Of a stretch of DNA of 64,000 bases, positions 58,136 to 64,000 are shown piece by piece. Made by a program: the position numbers and the translations under genes. This stretch comes from Sporosarcina sp. HYO08 (GTDB lineage Bacteria; Bacillota; Bacilli; Bacillales_A; Planococcaceae): the NCBI RefSeq assembly GCF_001563475.1, contig NZ_LPUT01000001.1, forward strand, positions 372,001 to 436,000, in the 5' to 3' direction. The first letter of the stretch is position 1, and each line of letters begins with the position of its first letter. The notes beneath the pieces are model-generated. The model was not told where the DNA came from and searched no databases. It saw only the letters and a list, made by a program, of their open reading frames with translations.

Positions 58136-58377
58136 TTCATTCACCTCCAAATTCTGGTAGGAAAGAGTGTTTCCACAATGATGGATTCACTTTTAATTTT
58201 ATAACAAGCATTAGTTTAGCAAATTGAAAGACGAAATGCAAGAAATAAAGGGAGAAATTTTGGCCAATGCAATTAGAACTTGTAGATGTTTCGGACGATA
58301 GATCACCGTTAATTTCTGTTGTGACGAAAAGAATATTTCTTGCTTTTAACGTCCAAACTTGTAGATGAGGTGATGAG

Positions 58378-59421
58378 ATGGCAAAGTATGATTTTTATCG
58401 AACAGATTTGCTCGATGAAAGCGAGGAAATGGTTCGACATCGAACGGAAAAAGAAAAAAATAGATTAAAGGAAGAAGAAGGCGTTAAATTTGGAGAATCT
58501 AGATTAGGACGTGTCATTGTCACGTCGGTTCAAGTAGATGCAGAAGGTGAGAAAAAAATCGGCAAGAAAGAAGGAACGTACATTACGTTAACAGTGCCGA
58601 CATTAACACCTTATGATCAAGAAGGGATCCAAGATTTGTCGCGCGTGTTTATCGACAAATTGCAAGAAATGCTGCAAGAAGTGCTAACGGCTAAAAACAG
58701 TAAGATTTTATTTATCGGACTAGGTAATCGGGAAGTGACACCGGACGCGGTAGGCCCTTTAACGATGGATCGATTACGTGATATCGTTCCAGACTATTAT
58801 TCAGAAGATGGCAGCGAAGTGTATGTCTATGCACCCGGGGTTACGGTTCAAACGGGCTTGGAGACAGCTGACTTTGTAAAAGCCGTGGCGAATGAAATCC
58901 AACCGGATGTGCTTATCGTAGTCGATGCACTGGCAGCAAGAAGCAGTTCAAGACTTTGCAAAACGATTCAGTTGACCGATACGGGTATTCACCCGGGATC
59001 GGGCGTTGGCAATAATCGAAAAGAAGTATCCAAAGAGACACTCGGCATGCCAGTGATTGCTGTTGGGATCCCGACAGTCGTTGACGGACCGGTTCTTGCC
59101 GCAGATGCGATTGATAAGATGTTTGGTTATATTGCTTCAAAAATTGCGGAAAAAGACAGTCCGTCTTCAAGACTTGCCGTTACACCATGGCTGCATACCG
59201 AAAATGAAAATGCCGATCGTTCGACATTACAGCCGATTTTTGGAGATTGGACGTCTTGGTCGCATGAAGATCGCATTCAGTTATTTGAAGAAGCGCTCGC
59301 GGGTCAAGATCTCAAAACGTTCATTTCTCCGAAAGAAATTGATGCATGGGTTGCGATATATGCTGATACGTTATCCAATTCGTTAACGGAATGGATCAGC
59401 GAGATGAAATCTAGTCATTGA
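58378..59421 (+). CDS. gpr: Spore germination protease GPR
   Basis: This 347-residue aspartic-type protease degrades small acid-soluble proteins when spores germinate. The family pattern includes YRTDLLDESEEM, LFIGLGNREVTPDAVGPLTMDRL (about 116), APGVTVQTGLETADFVKAV, VVDALAARSSSRL and GSGVGNNRKEVS. A possible sigma-G promoter is GAATA (58331-58335), 18 bases, CAAACTT (58354-58360), though it leaves a very short leader. spoIIP follows after 42 bases. Confidence 0.93.
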   Translation: MAKYDFYRTDLLDESEEMVRHRTEKEKNRLKEEEGVKFGESRLGRVIVTSVQVDAEGEKKIGKKEGTYITLTVPTLTPYDQEGIQDLSRVFIDKLQEMLQEVLTAKNSKILFIGLGNREVTPDAVGPLTMDRLRDIVPDYYSEDGSEVYVYAPGVTVQTGLETADFVKAVANEIQPDVLIVVDALAARSSSRLCKTIQLTDTGIHPGSGVGNNRKEVSKETLGMPVIAVGIPTVVDGPVLAADAIDKMFGYIASKIAEKDSPSSRLAVTPWLHTENENADRSTLQPIFGDWTSWSHEDRIQLFEEALAGQDLKTFISPKEIDAWVAIYADTLSNSLTEWISEMKSSH

Positions 59422-59428
59422 CGCAATA

Positions 59429-59456
59429 CCCTCCGCATATAGTTGAAGACGGAGGG
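59429..59456 (+). promoter_or_regulatory. Hairpin that covers the spoIIP ribosome binding site
   Basis: CCCTCCG (59429-59435) pairs with CGGAGGG (59450-59456), the latter being the ribosome binding site for the ATG at 59464. Confidence 0.55.
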
Positions 59457-59463
59457 ATGCTAC

Positions 59464-60291
59464 ATGACAAAGCCTTTGAAAATATGGAGCGCACTGATCC
59501 TTTTCCTATTCTTATTCCCAGTTTTCATCCAACTCCTACCTGGCGAACAACCGGAAACATCGTCGAAAAAGGTAAAAGAGTCCTCATCTTCTATGGTATA
59601 TGCTGCAAATATTACAGAGGAAAAACGGAATGAAGAACTTGGACTCAATGGGAAACGAGCGCTCCTTTACTTTACACATACGCACGAAGCATTTAAGCCG
59701 GTTACAGAAGCGAAACAAGGAAAAATAGTCGTTTCCCATCAAACGGAGAATATTACAAAGTTTGGTGAGAAACTGCAAGCCCAGTTAAGTATAAATGGTG
59801 TTGAAACTGATATTTTGCCTGTGAACAATGCTGAGGAAATGGCAAAGAAGAGAATTCCTCATTATCGTGCTTATAAGGCAATACGTCCCCATGTTGAACA
59901 GCAATTACAAAAGGTGAATTATGACCTTATTATAGATATGCATCGGGATTCCGCAGGTCCACAAATTACGACGGCAACATACGAAGGTGAAAAATACGCA
60001 AAAGTTGCCTTTGTAGTCGGGACTGAGAATCCAAACTTCGCGAAAAATAAAGCAAAAGCGCAACAAATAAAAGACGAAATGGAAAGACTCGTTCCTGGCA
60101 TCACACGCAATATCATTACAAAAAGTAGACATGACGGGGATGGAAAATACAACCAAGAACTGCATCCATCTGTGGTCTTGATAGAACTTGGCGGCATCGG
60201 TAACACAGAAGAAGAATTAAACCGGACAGTAGCCGTTATCGCGAAAGCCGTAACAAATGCATTATCTACTCCTGGAACGTCTACATTTTAA
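59464..60291 (+). CDS. spoIIP: Stage II sporulation protein P, peptidoglycan amidase/endopeptidase
   Basis: This 275-residue SpoIIP has an N-terminal membrane anchor (IWSALILFLFLFPVFIQLL, about 7-25). The hydrolase domain has YFTHTHEAF (zinc His and Glu, about 70), LIIDMHRDS (about 155), VVGTENPNF and SVVLIELGGIGNTEEE (catalytic Glu). With SpoIID and SpoIIM it thins septal peptidoglycan during engulfment. The protein is shorter than the B. subtilis one, mainly in the linker. GGAGGG precedes ATG 59464 and is paired in a hairpin. It shares the gpr context of B. subtilis. Confidence 0.92.
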   Translation: MTKPLKIWSALILFLFLFPVFIQLLPGEQPETSSKKVKESSSSMVYAANITEEKRNEELGLNGKRALLYFTHTHEAFKPVTEAKQGKIVVSHQTENITKFGEKLQAQLSINGVETDILPVNNAEEMAKKRIPHYRAYKAIRPHVEQQLQKVNYDLIIDMHRDSAGPQITTATYEGEKYAKVAFVVGTENPNFAKNKAKAQQIKDEMERLVPGITRNIITKSRHDGDGKYNQELHPSVVLIELGGIGNTEEELNRTVAVIAKAVTNALSTPGTSTF

Positions 60292-60309
60292 TAGAATTAT
60301 TCATATTAT

Positions 60310-60362
60310 AAGAGCCTTTTCCTGAAAAACTGTAGAATTATAGGGGAAGGGCTCTTATTTTG
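60310..60362 (+). terminator. Terminator after spoIIP
   Basis: AAGAGCCTTTTCC (60310-60322) pairs with GGGGAAGGGCTCTT (60343-60356), then ATTTTG. Confidence 0.8.
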
Positions 60363-60433
60363 TAGCACCGCAGTTTACGTGAGGCGGGTTCACTGCTATA
60401 ATTCAAATAGTGAAAATAGGAGTGAACTAACTA

Positions 60434-62257
60434 ATGAATCATGAACAGAGATTGGCACGTCAAAAAAACATTCGAAACTTTTCCATTATCGCTCATATAG
60501 ACCACGGGAAATCGACGTTGGCCGATCGTATTTTGGAAAAAACACAAACATTAACATCGAGAGAAATGAGTTCCCAAACGCTGGACTCAATGGACCTTGA
60601 AAGAGAGCGCGGCATTACGATCAAATTAACGGCTGTGCAATTAGTTTATACGGCAAAAGACGGACAAGAATATACTTTCCATTTAATTGATACGCCGGGG
60701 CACGTAGACTTTACATATGAAGTGTCACGAAGCCTTGCAGCATGTGAAGGGGCCATCCTTGTTGTCGACGCTGCACAAGGAATTGAAGCCCAGACGCTCG
60801 CAAACGTGTACTTAGCTTTGGACAACGATTTAGAAATTCTGCCTGTTATTAATAAAATTGACTTACCAGCAGCAGACCCAGATCGCGTCAAGCAAGAAGT
60901 AGAAGATGTCATTGGTCTCGATGCATCCGACGCAGTGCTCGCTTCTGCAAAAGCGGGCATTGGGATTGAAGACATTTTGGAGCAAATCGTTGAAAAAGTA
61001 CCGGCGCCAACAGGTGATCCATCAGCACCACTTAAAGCACTCATCTTCGATTCGCATTATGACCCATATAAAGGAGTTATCGTCTACATTCGTATTATTG
61101 ACGGTTCTGTCAAACCGGGCGATAAAATCCGCATGATGGCAACGGGTAAAGAGTTTGAAGTCATTGAAACAGGTGTCTTTACACCGGGCGCTTCGCCGAG
61201 AGATGAGTTGAACGTGGGAGACGTTGGTTTCTTGTCAGCTTCCATTAAAAACGTTGGCGATACACAAGTAGGGGATACAATTACCCTTGTCGACAACCCT
61301 TCGGATGAGCCACTGCCTGGTTACCGCCGCATGAATCCAATGGTATTCTGTGGACTATACCCAATTGATACGTCTAAATATAATGATCTTCGCGAAGCAC
61401 TTGAAAAACTTGAACTCAACGATTCAGCACTCGAATATGAAGCTGAGACTTCCCAGGCGCTAGGCTTTGGTTATCGCTGCGGTTTCCTTGGACTCTTGCA
61501 TATGGAGATTATTCAAGAGCGTATCGAGCGTGAATTCAAGATTGACTTAATTACGACGGCACCGAGCGTTATTTACAATGTCGTGATGACGGATGGCACC
61601 GAGCTGAAAGTGGACAACCCATCTATGATGCCGGATCCTCAAAAGATTGACTATGTAGAAGAGCCATATGTCAAAGCTTCGATTATGGTCCCGAATGATT
61701 TTGTCGGCGCAGTGATGGAGCTTTGTCAGAAAAAACGCGGCGATTTCCTAACAATGGATTATTTGGACGCATCGCGTGTCAACATCATTTACGAGCTGCC
61801 TCTAGCGGAAATCGTTTACGACTTTTTCGATCAATTAAAATCCAGCACGAAAGGCTATGCGTCGTTTGATTATGAGCTCATCGGCTACAAACATTCGAAG
61901 CTTGTCAAAATGGACATTCTCTTAAATCACGAACAAGTCGATGCATTAAGCTTCATCGTTCACCGTGATTTCGCATACGAGCGCGGAAAAGCAATCGTAG
62001 AAAAACTGAGAAAACTCATTCCAAGACAAATGTTCGAAGTACCTGTACAAGCAGCCATCGGACAAAAAATTGTCGCCCGTTCTACGATCAAATCGATCGG
62101 GAAAAACGTACTGGCCAAATGTTACGGGGGAGACATATCTCGTAAACGTAAGCTTCTAGAGAAGCAAAAAGAAGGTAAAAAGCGGATGAAACAAGTTGGA
62201 TCCGTTGAAGTACCGCAAGAAGCGTTTATGGCTGTACTGAAGATGGACGAGGAGTAA
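60434..62257 (+). CDS. lepA: Elongation factor 4 (LepA)
   Basis: This 607-residue ribosomal GTPase has G1 [15 protein letters not shown]2 [13 protein letters not shown]3 DTPGHVDF, G4 [10 protein letters not shown], followed by EF-G-like domains II, III and V and the LepA-specific C-terminal domain ([37 protein letters not shown]). It assists translation and 30S biogenesis. Position downstream of spoIIP is conserved in Bacillus. Confidence 0.96.
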   Translation: MNHEQRLARQKNIRNFSIIAHIDHGKSTLADRILEKTQTLTSREMSSQTLDSMDLERERGITIKLTAVQLVYTAKDGQEYTFHLIDTPGHVDFTYEVSRSLAACEGAILVVDAAQGIEAQTLANVYLALDNDLEILPVINKIDLPAADPDRVKQEVEDVIGLDASDAVLASAKAGIGIEDILEQIVEKVPAPTGDPSAPLKALIFDSHYDPYKGVIVYIRIIDGSVKPGDKIRMMATGKEFEVIETGVFTPGASPRDELNVGDVGFLSASIKNVGDTQVGDTITLVDNPSDEPLPGYRRMNPMVFCGLYPIDTSKYNDLREALEKLELNDSALEYEAETSQALGFGYRCGFLGLLHMEIIQERIEREFKIDLITTAPSVIYNVVMTDGTELKVDNPSMMPDPQKIDYVEEPYVKASIMVPNDFVGAVMELCQKKRGDFLTMDYLDASRVNIIYELPLAEIVYDFFDQLKSSTKGYASFDYELIGYKHSKLVKMDILLNHEQVDALSFIVHRDFAYERGKAIVEKLRKLIPRQMFEVPVQAAIGQKIVARSTIKSIGKNVLAKCYGGDISRKRKLLEKQKEGKKRMKQVGSVEVPQEAFMAVLKMDEE

Positions 62258-62272
62258 AAATAATTACTGGAA

Positions 62273-62311
62273 GGCGACTCATTCTTGTAAAAGGATGGGT
62301 CGCTTTTTTTA
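62273..62311 (+). terminator. Terminator after lepA
   Basis: GGCGACTCATTCTT (62273-62286) pairs with AAGGATGGGTCGC, then T8. Confidence 0.85.
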
Positions 62312-62370
62312 TTCGAACTGCAACGCTAATGTTCACAAATTTGGGTACACTTTTCGTAGAGGTGAAAATG

Positions 62371-63555
62371 ATGTATAAATTATTGTCTCATAATGATTTG
62401 GACGGTGTAGGATGCGGTATTTTGGCGAAACTTGCTTTCGGTAAAGAGGTAAAAGTGCGTTACAACTCTGTTTTAGGTCTTAATCGTGAAGTGGAGTGGT
62501 TTTTAGAAAATGATGATAAGGATATTTTTTTATTCATCACAGACTTATCTGTTAATGAGGAGAATGAAAGTAGGCTAGAGCAGTTTTGCGAAGATGGCGG
62601 AAAAGTGCAGTTACTAGATCATCATAAAACAGCGTTGCATTTAAACAAGTACAATTGGGCCCAAGTGACGGTGGAAGAGGAAGAAGGGAAACTAGCATCA
62701 GCCACTTCGTTATTCTACGAATACCTCACTACTCATCAATTGCTTGAGCCGACAGAGGCGACTGCGGAATTTGTAGAGCTTGTTAGACAGTACGACACTT
62801 GGGAATGGGAGAGAAACGGCAATGATCGAGCTCAACGTCTCAATGCGCTTTTTTTCTTGCTTTCTATCGGTGAATTTGAAGAGAAAATGGTCTCACGTCT
62901 ACAATCGAGTGATCATTTTCATTTTGACGAATTCGAAAAGAAGTTACTTGATATGGAAGAAGATAAGATTGAACGCTATATACGCAGGAAAAGGCGGGAA
63001 CTGGTACAACTTCAGGCGGAAGAATATTTTGCGGGTGTTGTCTACGCCGAGTCTTATCATTCGGAGTTGGGCAATGAGCTTGGCAGGGAATATCCTCACC
63101 TTGACTATATTGCTATTTTAAATATAGGTGGAAGAAGGATGGGGTTTCGAACGATTCACGATCATGTTGATGTCTCACAAGTCGCAGGAACATATGGCGG
63201 GGGCGGGCATGCAAAAGCGGCCGGCTGCTCTTTAACACCAGAGGCTTATCAACTATTTGTTGCGAATACATTCCAGTTAGAGCCATTGCGGGAAGATGCC
63301 CAACGAAATCACTACAATGTGAAACGATCTCCGTTTGGCACATTATATAAAAGTCGAATGAACGATGTTTTTCTTTTGTATCCGATTGACGAGGACGAAT
63401 GGGCGATTGAACAAAACGACACTATGTTAGAGGAGCGGTTTAAAACCTTTGAAGAGGGAGAAAGTTTCTTGAAAAGGAACTATGAGGCATGGCTTGTACG
63501 GGACGAAGCGTTTGTGCAATTTTTGATGGGAAAGGTGAAGAAGAAAGAGGACTAG
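62371..63555 (+). CDS. nrnB: DHH-family oligoribonuclease NrnB-like
   Basis: This 394-residue DHH phosphoesterase has motif SHNDLDGVGCG at residues 5-15, FITDLSVNEEN, DHHKTAL near 86, DTWEWE, and the DHHA1 motif GTYGGGGHAKAAGCSLTPEAY near 285. It matches B. subtilis NrnB (YngD), a nanoRNase degrading short oligoribonucleotides, also able to process pGpG/pAp-type products. ATG at 62371 has AGAGGTG six bases ahead; the ATG at 62368 and the longer frame from 62329 are less well placed. Confidence 0.85.
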   Translation: MYKLLSHNDLDGVGCGILAKLAFGKEVKVRYNSVLGLNREVEWFLENDDKDIFLFITDLSVNEENESRLEQFCEDGGKVQLLDHHKTALHLNKYNWAQVTVEEEEGKLASATSLFYEYLTTHQLLEPTEATAEFVELVRQYDTWEWERNGNDRAQRLNALFFLLSIGEFEEKMVSRLQSSDHFHFDEFEKKLLDMEEDKIERYIRRKRRELVQLQAEEYFAGVVYAESYHSELGNELGREYPHLDYIAILNIGGRRMGFRTIHDHVDVSQVAGTYGGGGHAKAAGCSLTPEAYQLFVANTFQLEPLREDAQRNHYNVKRSPFGTLYKSRMNDVFLLYPIDEDEWAIEQNDTMLEERFKTFEEGESFLKRNYEAWLVRDEAFVQFLMGKVKKKED

Positions 63556-63564
63556 ACAGAAAAA

Positions 63565-63592
63565 TCGGCAGGTGCGACATCGTACCTGCCGA
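63565..63592. terminator. Terminator between nrnB and the convergent GTPase gene
   Basis: TCGGCAGGT (63565-63573) pairs with ACCTGCCGA (63584-63592). The U-run lies on the minus-strand side (TTTTTCTGTC), so it mainly serves the minus-strand gene. Confidence 0.85.
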
Positions 63593-63595
63593 ATG

Positions 63596-64000
63596 TTATT
63601 TCAAACAATGCATTTTTGTCTCCGCTTCATGCCATGGCACAGAATAACCTTTTCCTTTCGCGCAAAAAATCGAGGAGGATGTATATTCCGGGTCCGCGTC
63701 TTTATCATACCCAATTGCTTCAATTACCTCATCCGCGTTGTGACAGTGATCGTAGCCTCCAAATTGAAGGCTTAACACACCTTTCCCTTGCGTGTAAGAA
63801 GCAAACGTAACACCATAGTTCATGAAAGTTGCTACAGGGGCGCTTCCTTGAACAACGATTTGATCGCCAATTGTTTCTGGCGGTTCAAAACTGCCATGAG
63901 CTTGTTGGATATCCGCTAAAACACGACCAATCTGATCTAAATCCGCTTTGATTTTAAAATTGTAATAAGGTTCTAGCAGTATACTTTCGGCCTTCTCCAA
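63596..64000 (-). CDS. C-terminal part of a TetM-like ribosomal protection GTPase family protein
   Basis: The last 134 residues of a gene continuing past the right edge: LLEPYYNFKIKADLDQIGRVLADIQQAHGSF belongs to domain IV/V of EF-G-like GTPases, and the tail GGYDHCHNADEVIEAIGYD ... SSSIFCAKGKGYSVPWHEAE is typical of chromosomal TetM/TetW/Otr-type proteins in Firmicutes. Many such chromosomal relatives do not confer tetracycline resistance, so the phenotype is unknown. The GTPase domain is outside the window. Confidence 0.75.
   Translation of the reverse strand: MEKAESILLEPYYNFKIKADLDQIGRVLADIQQAHGSFEPPETIGDQIVVQGSAPVATFMNYGVTFASYTQGKGVLSLQFGGYDHCHNADEVIEAIGYDKDADPEYTSSSIFCAKGKGYSVPWHEAETKMHCLK

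Noticed and set aside
63596..64000. Tetracycline resistance gene
   Set aside because: Only the C-terminal part is visible, and chromosomal relatives of this type often lack resistance function, so resistance is not claimed.

Overview
The window reads as a low-to-moderate GC, endospore-forming Firmicute of the Bacillales, most likely a Planococcaceae member (Sporosarcina/Lysinibacillus-like). The evidence is the gene order, which follows the Bacillus subtilis ruvAB-queA-tgt-yajC ... secDF-recJ-apt-relA ... hisS-aspS ... alaS ... greA-mtnN and yqeG-yqeH-aroE ... comE ... lepA blocks; sporulation genes (spoVB, sigK, gpr, spoIIP); strong AGGAGG-type ribosome binding sites; frequent TTG/GTG starts; and T-box leaders. 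This is inference from recognised families; no database was searched.

Layout. 1-8.3 kb: a KinB-like sensor kinase (cut by the window edge), ruvA, ruvB, queA, tgt, yajC, a DUF421 membrane protein, and convergent spoVB. 8.0-18.3 kb: comN, fused secDF, recJ-apt, relA-dtd, and a convergent SH3/amidase cell-wall hydrolase. 18.4-33.5 kb: T-box-controlled hisS-aspS, 6S RNA, tcdA, convergent rarA, cymR-iscS-mnmA-TPR-recD2, and T-box-controlled alaS. 33.5-39.7 kb: ireB-ruvX-DUF1292-mltG-trmR-udk-greA-yrrS-mtnN and a 26-codon membrane ORF. 39.8-47.4 kb: sigK on the minus strand, split in two. 47.6-64 kb: the yqeG to nadD block, yqeK-rsfS-yqeM, comEA-comEB-comEC, yqzM, holA, rpsT, gpr, spoIIP, lepA, nrnB and the 3' part of a TetM-like GTPase gene.

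The most notable locus is sigK, the late mother-cell sigma factor gene. It is interrupted by a compact skin-like element of about 6.8 kb (40207-47012). The 5' and 3' halves rejoin in frame at a shared CGA to give an uninterrupted 233-residue sigma-K. The element carries a large serine recombinase (SpoIVCA type), a 64-codon ORF overlapping its start, two HNH-type nucleases, two HTH proteins and three unknown phage-like ORFs. It is far smaller than the classical B. subtilis skin element. The reconstructed excised junction is a near-palindrome centred on a GA dinucleotide. A sigma-A-like promoter abuts it and would point into the recombinase transcription unit only in the circular form.

Outside this element there is a family of structured intergenic repeats (22201-22393, 33536-33782, partial at 8423-8463). 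Their hairpin stems differ between copies but stay base-paired around a constant loop. A second unrelated inverted-repeat structure lies next to rpsT (57741-57873). No tRNA or rRNA genes, CRISPR arrays or insertion sequences with transposase genes were seen.
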